In this document: positions 16,151-24,695 of the stretch, piece by piece
Numbering within the stretch: position 1 is the first letter of the stretch
Layout: each line of letters opens with the position of its first letter
DNA from: Patescibacteria group bacterium
Lineage (GTDB): Bacteria; Patescibacteriota; Minisyncoccia; Phycocordibacterales; UBA12079
Direction of reading: 5' to 3'
Length of the DNA stretch: 41,577 nt
Assembly: GCA_018817595.1 (NCBI GenBank)
Contig: JAHITU010000031.1
Span: 1 to 41,577, forward strand
Made by a program: the position numbers and the translations under genes
The notes under the pieces: model-generated
Told to the model about the DNA's origin: nothing
Databases searched by the model: none
Seen by the model: only the letters and a program-made list of their open reading frames with translations

Positions 16151-19100
16151 TTTGACTTCTTAAGGTCTTCAATCATTTTGTATTTTTTAGATCCTTTAAA
16201 TCCTGATCCAGCTGGAACTAATCTACCAATGATAATATTTTCTTTAAGACCAAGTAAATTATCTTGAGCTCCTCTCAAAGAAGCATTAATTAACATCTTT
16301 GTAGTGTGTTGGAATGAAGTTGATGATAGGAATGAATTTCTTGAAAGAGAAACTTCTGTAATTCCTAATACCAAGTTTTCTGCCTTAGCTTCTTGCTTTC
16401 TTTTTGCTAGAGCTTCTTCATTAGCTTCTTTCAATTGATAGTCTTCAACGATTGAACCTGTTGTCAAATTAGTATCTCCAGAACTTATTATTTTTCTTCT
16501 TGAAAGCATTTGTTTAATGATAACCTCAATATGTTTTCTAGCTGTAGCAGCTCCTTGTAATTCGTAAATTCTAATAACTTCACGAATAATATATTCTTGA
16601 GTAGGAATTTTACCAGCATATTTGAACAATTCAGTTATATCAATTGAACCATCTGTCAAAACATCTCCTTTAGCAACCTTGTCTCCAACTTTTACAACAG
16701 GGATTCTTCCGTAAGGTAAAATATATTCAATTTGTTGTTTCTTTTTCTTTGATGAACGGCTATCTAAATCAGGCATTAGAACAATCATTTTTCCAGCTTC
16801 ATCTTCGATAATATCAGTAACTTCTCCGTTTACTTTTGAAAGTACTGCAGGTATCTTGGGTTTTCTCTTTTCAAAAATTTCTTCAACACGAGGTAAACCT
16901 TGAGTAATGTCTCCACCTTGGGAAGCAGTACCTCCTGTATGGAAAGTTCTCATGGTCAACTGTGTTCCCGGTTCTCCAATAGCTTGAGCCGCAATTGTTC
17001 CAACAGTTTCCCCTAAATCAATTTCCAAGTTATTTCCTAAGTCAGCTCCATAACATTTTTGACAAATACCTCTCTTTGTAGCACATGTCATTGGAGACCT
17101 TACAGGAATAGATTCAATCCCAGCCTCAAAAATAACTACGGCATCTTCTTTAGTTAAGATATGTCCTTTTTTAAATAGAACTTTTCCATTTTCTCCAGCA
17201 ACATCTTTTGCCAAAGTTCTTCCTTTAATGTTTTTAATTAACGGAATTTCTAATCCTGAAAGAATTTCTTTACCTAACATTATGTATTCTTTAGTACCAC
17301 AATCATCTTCTATAATAACAACATCCTGAGCTACATCAAATAATTTTCTTGTTAAATAACCTGATTTCGCTGTGTTCAAAGCAGTATCGGCAAGACCCTT
17401 TCTAGAACCGTGAGTAGTTGTAAAGTATTCAATCGGGGTTAACCCTTCTTTCAAACAAGAAATAACTGGGTTTTCAATAGTTTCTCCGGCAGTGTTTTGA
17501 ATCAAACCTCTCATTCCAGCCATTTGAGTGAATTGCCCAATAGAACCTCGAGCTCCAGAACTCCACATAATATGCGCAGAACCTTGCTTATCCAAAGTAT
17601 CAGGAATTATTTCTTCAATCTTATCTTTTGTATCGTGCCAAATTTCGACATTTTTTCTATGTCTTTCTTCTTTAGTTAACAAACCTTCATTATATTGATC
17701 CCAAACTTCAGATGATCTATCTTTTCCTTCTTGAATAACATCTTTTTTCTTTTCAGGAACCATAACGTTATCAATCCCCCAAGTTACTCCTGATTTTGTA
17801 GCATACTTAAATCCGAAATCTTTTATCTTTCCTAAAATTGGAGCAATATTGTTAATTCCGTAGCGGTCTATTAAATCATTAGTTAAACTTGATAAATCTT
17901 TTTTACCTACAGATTTATTTATAAAAGGATACTCCCTAGGTAATACTGAGTTGAATAATAATCTTCCTGCTGATGTTTCAAATAATTCTCCATTGAATTG
18001 AGAATATTTTTCACTCTCAGTAGGTAAAACATGAATTTTTGCTCTTAAATCTAATTCGTCAAATTCATAAGCAATAATAGCTTCATTAACACCTTCGTAA
18101 TAATTATTTTCTCCTTTTGTTCCCTCTACTATTTTTGTCATCCAATAACAACCAAGGGCCATATCCATTTTAGGATCCACAATAGGTTCTCCTGTTCCAG
18201 GTTTTAGAATATTTTTATCAGCAGCCATTATTTCTTTCGCTTCTAATTGAGCTTCATCAGTCAAAGGAAGGTGAACAGCCATTTGGTCTCCATCGAAGTC
18301 CGCATTGAAAGCAGCACAAACTAATGGGTGTACTTGAATAGCCTTTCCTTCTATCAAAAGAGGTTTAAAGGCTTGAATACCTAATCTATGCAGAGTAGGA
18401 GCACGGTTTAGTAAAACATGTTTATCTTTAATTACTGATTCAAGAATTGCCCAAACTTCTGGAGTTCCTTCATCAATCAAACGACCAGCCCATTTAATAT
18501 TGTGAGCTAATTCATCCTTCAATATTCTTGAAATAACAAAAGGTTTAAACAATTCCAAAGCCATTTTCTTAGGCAAACCACATTCATTCAAAGCCAAGCT
18601 TGGTCCAACAACAATTACGGAACGAGCAGAATAATCTACACGTTTTCCCAATAGGTTTTGTCTGAACAAACCTTGTTTTCCTTTTAGGTTATCTGCCAAT
18701 GACTTCAAAGGTCTTCTTTGTGCTTGGCTCATAGCTGAACCTGAACCTGTATAACGAATTGAATTATCAATCAATGAATCCACAGCTTCTTGCAAGATTC
18801 TTTTTTCGTTTCTTAAAATAACATCAGGAGCATTGATTTCCAAAAGTTTCTTAAGACGATTATTTCTGTTGATTACTCTTCTGTATAAATCATTAACATC
18901 TGAAGTAGCATTCCTTCCACCGCTTAGAACCACCATTGGTCGCAATGCTGGAGGAATAACAGGGATATTAGTCAAGAACATCCATTCAGGTCGTACATTT
19001 GATTCAATCATTGGATTAATCAAAGCCAATCTTTTATTGATTTTTACTTTTTTAATTGATCCAGCAGATTCCAATTCTTTAATTAATTCGTCTTTTAATT

Positions 19101-19827
19101 TAACTAAATCAATTTTTTTACAAATATTATAAATAGTTTCAGCACCAATTCCAGCTTCAAACATTGAACCGTATTTAAAAGAATATCTGTTATATGTAAT
19201 CTCATCCAAAACAACCCCTTCTTGAATAAGGTTAATATTTTGCTTAACTTCTAATAACAATTCTTTAAATTTAGTTTTAGTTTTTTCATCTAGAATATTC
19301 TTAATTTTCAATTTGAATTCAGCATCAACTTCCTTAAGAATTCTAGTTCTCTCATCTTCATTTATTTTAGTGATTATATAACCAGCAAAGTAAATAACCT
19401 TTCTTAAATCAGCCATAGAAATATCCAAAATCAAAGCGATTCTTGATGGGATTGATTTCAAAAACCAAATATGAGAAACAGGAGCGGCTAATTGAATATG
19501 TCCCATTCTTTCTCTTCTAACTACTGATTTAGTAATTTCAACTTCACATTTTTCACAGATAATTCCCTTATATCTAATTCCTTTATATCTTCCACAATAA
19601 CATTCGTAATCTTTATCTGGTCCAAAAATCTTTTCATCAAATAAACCATTCTTTTCAGATCTTTGAGTTCTATAGTTTATTGTTTCAGGTTTTGTAACTT
19701 CTCCATAAGACCATTCCAAAATTTTTTCGGGTGAGGCTAATTTTAAAGAAACTAAATCGAAATCAGTTTCTTTGTTCTCGTTGTCGTGAGAGAAAGCGTT
19801 ATTATTTTCTAGATTTTTATTTTGCAT
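16135..19827 (-). CDS. rpoC: RNA polymerase subunit beta'
   Basis: 1230 aa, compact. N-terminal zinc ribbon C76-x-C78 ... C91-x2-C94 (YECYCGRYKGIRYKGIICEK). The active-site NADFDGDQMAVHLP at about 508-521 provides the three catalytic aspartates. The second zinc site (MTCATKRGICQKCYG) lies near 905-920, and the trigger-loop/bridge region includes the QAIGEPGTQLTMRTFHTGG segment. Clamp and secondary-channel domains are present without large lineage-specific insertions. It forms the catalytic centre with RpoB, encoded 29 nt upstream. The last eight residues KKSKVKSS lie in the downstream spacer repeat. No Shine-Dalgarno sequence. Confidence 0.98.
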   Translation of the reverse strand: MQNKNLENNNAFSHDNENKETDFDLVSLKLASPEKILEWSYGEVTKPETINYRTQRSEKNGLFDEKIFGPDKDYECYCGRYKGIRYKGIICEKCEVEITKSVVRRERMGHIQLAAPVSHIWFLKSIPSRIALILDISMADLRKVIYFAGYIITKINEDERTRILKEVDAEFKLKIKNILDEKTKTKFKELLLEVKQNINLIQEGVVLDEITYNRYSFKYGSMFEAGIGAETIYNICKKIDLVKLKDELIKELESAGSIKKVKINKRLALINPMIESNVRPEWMFLTNIPVIPPALRPMVVLSGGRNATSDVNDLYRRVINRNNRLKKLLEINAPDVILRNEKRILQEAVDSLIDNSIRYTGSGSAMSQAQRRPLKSLADNLKGKQGLFRQNLLGKRVDYSARSVIVVGPSLALNECGLPKKMALELFKPFVISRILKDELAHNIKWAGRLIDEGTPEVWAILESVIKDKHVLLNRAPTLHRLGIQAFKPLLIEGKAIQVHPLVCAAFNADFDGDQMAVHLPLTDEAQLEAKEIMAADKNILKPGTGEPIVDPKMDMALGCYWMTKIVEGTKGENNYYEGVNEAIIAYEFDELDLRAKIHVLPTESEKYSQFNGELFETSAGRLLFNSVLPREYPFINKSVGKKDLSSLTNDLIDRYGINNIAPILGKIKDFGFKYATKSGVTWGIDNVMVPEKKKDVIQEGKDRSSEVWDQYNEGLLTKEERHRKNVEIWHDTKDKIEEIIPDTLDKQGSAHIMWSSGARGSIGQFTQMAGMRGLIQNTAGETIENPVISCLKEGLTPIEYFTTTHGSRKGLADTALNTAKSGYLTRKLFDVAQDVVIIEDDCGTKEYIMLGKEILSGLEIPLIKNIKGRTLAKDVAGENGKVLFKKGHILTKEDAVVIFEAGIESIPVRSPMTCATKRGICQKCYGADLGNNLEIDLGETVGTIAAQAIGEPGTQLTMRTFHTGGTASQGGDITQGLPRVEEIFEKRKPKIPAVLSKVNGEVTDIIEDEAGKMIVLMPDLDSRSSKKKKQQIEYILPYGRIPVVKVGDKVAKGDVLTDGSIDITELFKYAGKIPTQEYIIREVIRIYELQGAATARKHIEVIIKQMLSRRKIISSGDTNLTTGSIVEDYQLKEANEEALAKRKQEAKAENLVLGITEVSLSRNSFLSSTSFQHTTKMLINASLRGAQDNLLGLKENIIIGRLVPAGSGFKGSKKYKMIEDLKKSKVKSS

Positions 19828-19855
19828 AATTTTTTATTTTTAAAATTAATTTAGA

Positions 19856-22800
19856 TTATTTACTCTTTTTTAAATCTATATCTAACGCCAATCCTCGTAA
19901 GTTTTTCAACAATACTTTGAATGATGCTGGTAAGTTCGGTTCAGGAATTTCATTTCCCTTAACGATTGCATCAAAGGCTGCAGATCTACCAATAATATCG
20001 TCTGACTTAATAGTCAAAACTTCTCTCAAAATGTGAGCAGTACCATGACCAAGTAAAGCCCAAACTTCCATCTCTCCAAATCTCTGACCTCCTCTTTGAG
20101 CTTTACCTCCAAGTGGTTGTTGATTGATAAGAGAGTATGGTCCAATTGATCTTGAGTGCATCTTATCATCTACCATGTGGTGAAGTTTAAGCATATACAT
20201 ATAACCAACTGCAATATCTTGATTGAATTTTTCTCCAGTTAATCCATCATAAAGAGGCATAGTACCACTTCTTGAGTAACCAGCTTTTTCTAATTCGTCT
20301 TTAATTTCCTCTTCTGTTGCTCCAGCAAAAGGAGGCACTACTGCTTGATAGTTTAATTTTTTGGCAGCCATTCCTAGGTGCAATTCTAAAATCTGTCCTA
20401 GGTTCATACGGGAAGGTACTCCTAAGGGTGTCAAAATAATATCAATAGGAGTTCCGTCTGCCATATAAGGCATATCTTCTCTTGGTAATACTCTTGAAAT
20501 AACCCCTTTGTTTCCGTGTCTTCCGGCTAATTTGTCTCCGACAGATACGTTTCTTAATTGAGCTACCTCAACATAAATTCTCTTGATTACTCCAGGTTCG
20601 TTGATTTCTCCTTTATCTCTTGAGAATACTTTTACTCCGATTACGAATCCTCTCTTTCCACCTTTAACTCTCAAAGAAGTATCTTTCACATCTTGGGCTT
20701 TTTCTCCAAAAATTGATCTTAGTAATCTTTCTTCTGGTGTCAATTGAGTTTCTCCCTTAGGAGTAATTTTACCTACTAAAATATCTCCAGGGAAAACTTC
20801 TGCTCCTACTCTAATAATTCCATCTTCATCAAGATTTTTTAATTTACCTTCTCCTACATTTGGAATATCATGAGTTGTAACTTCTTCTCCTAATTTAGTA
20901 TCACGAACATCTTCCATAAATTCTTCTACTTGAATAGAAGTAAATTTATCTTCTTTTACTAATCGGTCAGAAATAATAATCGCATCTTCGTAATTTGCTC
21001 CATACCATGACATAAAGGCAATCAAAATGTTTTGACCTAAGGAAATCTGACCATTATCAGTTGATGAACAATCAGCTAGAATATCTCCTTTTTTAACTTT
21101 CTGATTTAAATCCACAGAAGGTCTTTGACTCAAAGCAGAGAAGTTATTTGTTCGCATAAAGGAAATCAAAGGATATTCGATTTCTTTTCCGTCATTCCCT
21201 TTTACTTTAATCATATTGGCATCCATAGCAGTAACTACTCCTGATTCTTTAGCAAGAACCATTCTCCCGGTTGCTCTAGCGGCTCTTTCTTCAATACCTG
21301 TAGCAACCAACGGAGCATCCGGGTTAATACAAGGCACTGATTGTTTTTGCATGTTTGATCCCATCAAGGCTCTGTTGGCATCATCGTGATTTAAGAAAGG
21401 AATCATTGATGTGGCTACTGAGAAAGCTTGTTTTGAAGAAACGTCAATGTAATCAACTTTATCTTTGCCAACCATTCCAGGATTTCCAGCAATACGAACC
21501 TCGACTAATTTGTCTTTGATTTTTCCATTAGCATCAATTTCAACTGTCGCATCAGCAATATTATATCTTTGTTCATCAGCTGCATTTAAGAATGCAATTT
21601 CTTTAGTTACTTGTCCTTTGACTACCTTAGCATAAGGAGTTTCAATCATTCCGAAATCATTTACTTTGGCATAATTAGCCAAACGCAAAATCAAACCGAT
21701 GTTTTGACCTTCAGGTGTTTGAATAGGACATAGTCTTCCATAGTGAGAAGGGTGAACGTCACGCACTTCAATAGAAGCTCTTTCTCTTACCAATCCTCCG
21801 GGTCCCAAAGCTGATACAGTTCTCAAGTGTTCCAATTCTGCCAAGATATTATCTTGAAGCATGAATTGTGATAATTGGTTTGTGGTAAAGAATTCCTTGA
21901 TTCTTGCTTGTAGAGGTCGAGGACTAACAAATTGCATTGGTAAAGTAGCATCTACTCCAATAATAGACATTCTGTCTTGAATATTTCTTTGAATTTGGAA
22001 CATTCCTACTCTGAATTTTTGTTGAATCATTTCGCCAAAATATTTCAATCTTCTTGAACCTAGGTGATCAATATCATCTGGCAAAGCATTTGGAGTATTA
22101 TTTAAGGAAACAATGTATTCAATAGAAGTTATCAAATCATCAATAGAAAGAGTAGTTCTTTCTAATTCCTTTTTATCCATAGGTTTATCAAATCTTTGAT
22201 TGAAATAATGCCTTCCTACTTTATGTAAATCATATCTTTCTTCTGAAAAAACAGAATTAACGAATACTTCAGCATGGCTAGCTGTGGTCAATTCCCCATC
22301 TCTTAATCTTTTATGAATTTCAATAAATGAATCTCCTCTATTTTTAGCAGGATCATGTTTAATACATTTTTCAATAATTTCTTTTGTTGCTTTATCTTTA
22401 AATAAATCAGCTACATTTTCTGTTCCTTCTGGAGCTAAAACTCTAAGCAACGAACTCACCAAGAATTTTCTCTTTCTATCAATCTTTACATATATCATTC
22501 CATCTGGTTCAGTATCCATTTCTATCCAAGAACCTCTAGCTGGTAAAATCTTTACTCCAAAATATCTTCCTCCTTTTAATTCTTGCATGGTAAAGAACAT
22601 TCCAAATGATCTGGCCAATTGAGGAACTACAACTCTTTCTACTCCGTTAATGATGAAAGTTCCATGTTCAGTCATCATAGGAAAATCAGTCAAGAATATT
22701 TCTTGCTCTTTTTCAATCTTTAAAATTTTATTAGTTAACTTAACTTTAGCTTTAATACCAGCTTGATAATTTTGCTTGTTTGATTTAGCTTCAAACTCAT

Positions 22801-23020
22801 TTGTGTCAGGTTTGATAAATTCATAATCTAGAAATTCAATTTTGAATTTTTTTCCTGAATAATCTTCGATGGGGGTGAATTCTGAAAGTACTTCAGCAAT
22901 TCCTTTATCTACAAAAGCTTGATATGAAAGTAATTGGGCTTCAACCAAGTTTGGGAGTTCTACACGAGATTCATTATACTTCTTGAAATGTTTTTGCTCC
23001 CTTTTAATTGTTTTTGTCAT
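19856..23020 (-). CDS. rpoB: RNA polymerase subunit beta
   Basis: 1054 aa, much shorter than the 1342 aa of E. coli because dispensable lineage inserts are missing. Recognisable blocks: FIINGVERVVVPQLARS near 113-130, the rifampicin region QLSQFMLQDNILAELEHLRT with VSALGPGGLVRERAS, DVHPSHYGRLCPIQTPEGQN near 424-442, NILIAFMSWYGANYEDAI, GDKLAGRHGNKGVIS, and C-terminal KAQRGGQRFGEMEVWALLGHG. In the drug-contact region the fork residue usually His (H526 in E. coli) is Leu in DNILAEL, as expected for naturally altered rifampicin contacts (inference). Transcribed with rpoC; rplJ/rplL, often upstream, are not present. Confidence 0.98.
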   Translation of the reverse strand: MTKTIKREQKHFKKYNESRVELPNLVEAQLLSYQAFVDKGIAEVLSEFTPIEDYSGKKFKIEFLDYEFIKPDTNEFEAKSNKQNYQAGIKAKVKLTNKILKIEKEQEIFLTDFPMMTEHGTFIINGVERVVVPQLARSFGMFFTMQELKGGRYFGVKILPARGSWIEMDTEPDGMIYVKIDRKRKFLVSSLLRVLAPEGTENVADLFKDKATKEIIEKCIKHDPAKNRGDSFIEIHKRLRDGELTTASHAEVFVNSVFSEERYDLHKVGRHYFNQRFDKPMDKKELERTTLSIDDLITSIEYIVSLNNTPNALPDDIDHLGSRRLKYFGEMIQQKFRVGMFQIQRNIQDRMSIIGVDATLPMQFVSPRPLQARIKEFFTTNQLSQFMLQDNILAELEHLRTVSALGPGGLVRERASIEVRDVHPSHYGRLCPIQTPEGQNIGLILRLANYAKVNDFGMIETPYAKVVKGQVTKEIAFLNAADEQRYNIADATVEIDANGKIKDKLVEVRIAGNPGMVGKDKVDYIDVSSKQAFSVATSMIPFLNHDDANRALMGSNMQKQSVPCINPDAPLVATGIEERAARATGRMVLAKESGVVTAMDANMIKVKGNDGKEIEYPLISFMRTNNFSALSQRPSVDLNQKVKKGDILADCSSTDNGQISLGQNILIAFMSWYGANYEDAIIISDRLVKEDKFTSIQVEEFMEDVRDTKLGEEVTTHDIPNVGEGKLKNLDEDGIIRVGAEVFPGDILVGKITPKGETQLTPEERLLRSIFGEKAQDVKDTSLRVKGGKRGFVIGVKVFSRDKGEINEPGVIKRIYVEVAQLRNVSVGDKLAGRHGNKGVISRVLPREDMPYMADGTPIDIILTPLGVPSRMNLGQILELHLGMAAKKLNYQAVVPPFAGATEEEIKDELEKAGYSRSGTMPLYDGLTGEKFNQDIAVGYMYMLKLHHMVDDKMHSRSIGPYSLINQQPLGGKAQRGGQRFGEMEVWALLGHGTAHILREVLTIKSDDIIGRSAAFDAIVKGNEIPEPNLPASFKVLLKNLRGLALDIDLKKSK

Positions 23021-23106
23021 AGAAAGTTTATTTCTTTTTTATTTTTTGAATTACAAAATGTAGCTTGGAATAATACTATATTTTGTCATCCAAAATATTA
23101 TGTTAT

Positions 23107-23320
23107 ACTAGTAAAAAAGTGTTTCCTATGTGATTTATTATATCTAAATAAATAAGATATACACATAACACAAAAAGCGCTATACCAAAATTTTCTGGAT
23201 AGTCTTTTAATTATTAAAAAAGTAGTTTTGCCTTCTATCAGAACTCAATTAGTGCAGATAAAACTCTAAGACATTAGAATAAACCATTTTACAAAAAATG
23301 TCAACGAATTTCCGTTGACA
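23107..23320 (-). promoter_or_regulatory. rpoB promoter and structured 5' leader
   Basis: On the minus strand TTGACA (23299-23304), a 17-bp spacer and TATTCT (23276-23281) form a promoter that gives a leader of about 250 nt before rpoB. The -35 box lies in one arm of a perfect 8-bp hairpin TGTCAACG / CGTTGACA (23299-23320). Within the leader a longer imperfect hairpin pairs GTGTTATGTGTATATCT with AGATATAATAAATCACAT and AAACAC (about 23118-23170). A TATAAT at 23137-23142 is an alternative closer promoter with a weak -35. The 383-bp interval 23021-23403 holds no other gene that I can support. Confidence 0.5.
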
Positions 23321-23358
23321 ATTGTGTATAAATAGTATCTCAGAAAACTCCAACAATA

Positions 23359-23405
23359 AAAAACAAAACCACTTAGTAGTTGAGTTACTAAGTGGTTTTG
23401 TTTTT
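23359..23405 (-). terminator. Terminator of the Cys-rich protein gene
   Basis: AAAAACAAAACCACTTAGTA pairs with its complement across a 7-nt loop (arms 23359-23378 and 23386-23405). The right arm overlaps the TAA at 23404. T-rich on both strands. The central 35 bp (23365-23399) recur exactly at 23911-23945. Confidence 0.75.
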
Positions 23406-23613
23406 ATTCCTCAATTTGTTCCATTTCGCTAATTTCTTCCTCTTCACTAAAGTCTTCACAACCATCACTCATTGTACAAGAACAACCCTCCATTTTACAT
23501 TTCCCATACCTTTCCCTATTAACAATTTTTTCATCAACCGCTACATCACTAGATTCCATAGGTTCATGCATCTCACAAGGATGCCCACAAGCACACATTT
23601 TTTCTTCCATCAT
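23404..23613 (-). CDS. Small Cys-rich acidic protein (probable metal-binding)
   Basis: 69 aa. Two cysteine clusters: CACGHPCEMH near residues 7-16 and CKMEGCSCTMSDGC near 39-52, a pattern suited to one or two zinc or iron sites. The C-terminal third is almost entirely Glu/Asp/Ser (FSEEEEISEMEQIEE). I recognise no named family; small CxCGHxxxxH proteins of unknown role are common in bacteria. TAATAT lies 7 nt before the first ATG, consistent with a leaderless start; the second Met is an alternative. It is closed by a strong terminator and separated by 46 nt from the next small gene. Confidence 0.6.
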   Translation of the reverse strand: MMEEKMCACGHPCEMHEPMESSDVAVDEKIVNRERYGKCKMEGCSCTMSDGCEDFSEEEEISEMEQIEE

Positions 23614-23659
23614 ATTTTAAATATTATTAATTAATAATTACCTTAATCTAAATTAGATA

Positions 23660-23806
23660 TTAAGAATATAAAATCTTTTTACTATATTCCTCTTCTTCTT
23701 TTTTCAAAGATTTCTTTTGCACGAAAGGAATATTTTTCTTAGTATGATGTTTAGGTGGAAAAACAGGTTTATCCTTTTCAGCTGTAGGTTGTATTTTTTT
23801 AACCAT
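23660..23806 (-). CDS. 48-aa lysine-rich peptide
   Basis: 48 codons, ATG to TAA. The product begins MVKKIQPTAEKDKPVFPPKH and ends with KKEEEEYSKKILYS: highly charged, proline-containing and probably unstructured. No family recognised. Codon content is ordinary for the window. It is flanked, together with the Cys-rich gene, by two identical 35-bp hairpins (23365-23399 and 23911-23945). A 16-bp palindrome ACCTATTTAAATAGGT at 23818-23833 lies just upstream and may be an operator. No Shine-Dalgarno sequence, so the call is tentative. Confidence 0.45.
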   Translation of the reverse strand: MVKKIQPTAEKDKPVFPPKHHTKKNIPFVQKKSLKKEEEEYSKKILYS

Positions 23807-23910
23807 AATATTTCTTAACCTATTTAAATAGGTGTTTTAACTAATAAACAAATTATACAAAACCAAAGATGAAGAAAAGATAAAGATTTCTTAAATTTTC
23901 CATAAAAACC

Positions 23911-23945
23911 AAAACCACTTAGTAGTTGAGTTACTAAGTGGTTTT
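23911..23945. repeat. Exact second copy of a 35-bp hairpin
   Basis: Identical in all 35 positions to 23365-23399 (arms AAAACCACTTAGTA, loop GTTGAGT). It follows no obvious gene, but would terminate transcription from either side: TTTTT follows on the plus strand and a T-rich stretch on the minus strand. Confidence 0.75.
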
Positions 23946-23948
23946 TAA

Positions 23949-23979
23949 AAAATTGCAGGCACCCGGTGCCTGCAATTTT
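23949..23979. repeat. 31-bp palindrome with GGCACC/GGTGCC centre
   Basis: Perfect 15-nt arms around one central base (AAAATTGCAGGCACC, C, complement). It lies 3 bp after the 35-bp hairpin. Its GGCACC-C-GGTGCC centre resembles that of the palindrome at 27687-27709. Confidence 0.65.
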
Positions 23980-24032
23980 CTGTATAATTTTCTATTTTTA
24001 TTTTTTGTTAGCTTTTTGTAATTATATTTTTT

Positions 24033-24062
24033 CATTCTACAATTCTATAGAATTGTAGAATG
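24033..24062. repeat. 30-bp perfect palindrome, copy 1 of a pair
   Basis: Arms CATTCTACAATTCTA / TAGAATTGTAGAATG, followed by TTTTTT on the plus strand. The same 28-bp core with one changed base recurs at 26275-26302. In the interval 23807-24323 I see only such palindromes and no gene. Confidence 0.65.
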
Positions 24063-24078
24063 TTTTTTAGGTTAGATT

Positions 24079-24106
24079 TTCAATGGCTATACCCATAGCC
24101 ATTGAA
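24079..24106. repeat. 12-bp hairpin next to the 30-bp palindrome
   Basis: TTCAATGGCTAT / ATAGCCATTGAA with loop ACCC, 17 bp after the palindrome at 24033-24062. Confidence 0.6.
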
Positions 24107-24288
24107 TCAGGCCTAGATCAAAGCATTTTAGATACTTTAAGGTGAGTTTTTTGGTTAGAGTTAATATAAATACTATATGTAATAATATAAAAAACCCAAA
24201 GGCAAGCACCTCCCCTACTATACTAATACTAACAAATTCATTATAAAGAAAAGATAAAGTTTTTCAGGTTTTAATTCAGCTAAAATCA

Positions 24289-24317
24289 TTGACACATATT
24301 TAAAATAAATGTATTAT
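24289..24317 (+). promoter_or_regulatory. Near-consensus promoter ahead of the MFS leader
   Basis: TTGACA at 24289-24294, a 17-bp spacer and TATTAT at 24312-24317, one of the best promoters in the window. The expected start coincides with an ATG at 24324, 6 nt after the -10 box. Confidence 0.75.
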
Positions 24318-24323
24318 TTAGGT

Positions 24324-24455
24324 ATGAATATAAGAAATTCACAAAAACTAAATAGAGTAGATTATAAGAAAGCCATCACTGGGTCTTTTCCTATGTGTGC
24401 TAACAATCTATTTATATTTAGTCGTGAGTATTTTAGAATTATTTTTAAACTGTAA
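24324..24455 (+). CDS. Possible 43-aa leaderless leader peptide upstream of the MFS gene
   Basis: 43 codons from ATG to TAA, beginning MNIRNSQKLNRVDYKKAITG and ending FIFSREYFRIIFKL. The product is basic and aromatic with no recognised family. Support comes from position: the ATG lies exactly where the strong promoter should start RNA. It is followed by a series of hairpins (24485-24642) and then the MFS gene 240 nt later. Either a true small protein, a regulatory leader peptide, or a chance reading frame at the start of a long structured leader. Confidence 0.4.
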   Translation: MNIRNSQKLNRVDYKKAITGSFPMCANNLFIFSREYFRIIFKL

Positions 24456-24484
24456 CCTATAAAATAATTAAAACCAATCTCCTT

Positions 24485-24642
24485 AGAACTTTCTCGACTA
24501 AATAAAAGTCGGGTTTTTATTAGCGCCGTAGAGCGAGAATAATCTAAAAAACTTTTTAGATTATCGAGCCGAGGAGCTAATATAGTTTGAAAAACTATAT
24601 TTAGTAAATTTTTGAATCTAACTAGATTCACCAGAAAGTTCT
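24485..24642 (+). promoter_or_regulatory. Multi-hairpin leader of the MFS gene
   Basis: The outer inverted repeat AGAACTTTCT / AGAAAGTTCT (24485-24494, 24633-24642) encloses the double-hairpin element copy 2 (24518-24600) and a further hairpin GAATCTA-AC-TAGATTC (24614-24629). The ribosome-binding site of the MFS gene lies about 40 nt beyond. Arrangement suggests RNA-based control (inference). Confidence 0.45.
24518..24600 (+). repeat. Double-hairpin element, copy 2
   Basis: Outer stem TATTAGC (24518-24524) / GCTAATA (24576-24582); conserved box CGTAGAGCGAGA at 24527-24538; perfect 12-bp hairpin 24539-24550 with 24553-24564; conserved box CGAGCCGAGGAG at 24565-24576 followed by CTAATATA; second hairpin ATATAGTTT-GAA-AAACTATAT at 24580-24600. 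Boxes are identical to copy 1 at 1877 and 1932, while both stems differ completely in sequence but remain paired. Confidence 0.7.
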
Positions 24643-24695
24643 TTTAAAATTCAAAAGTCCTAAATCTTAAAAAAGATTGGACAAAGGAGATTCTC

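Noticed and set aside
23315-23338. Plus-strand promoter from the TTGACA in the hairpin at 23299-23320
   Set aside because: No -10 box at a suitable distance (TAGTAT is only 12 bp away) and no plus-strand gene follows.
24362-24631. 89-codon minus-strand frame across the MFS leader
   Set aside because: It reads straight through both boxes and all stems of the double-hairpin element, has no start signal and no protein-like composition; the hairpins explain the sequence better.
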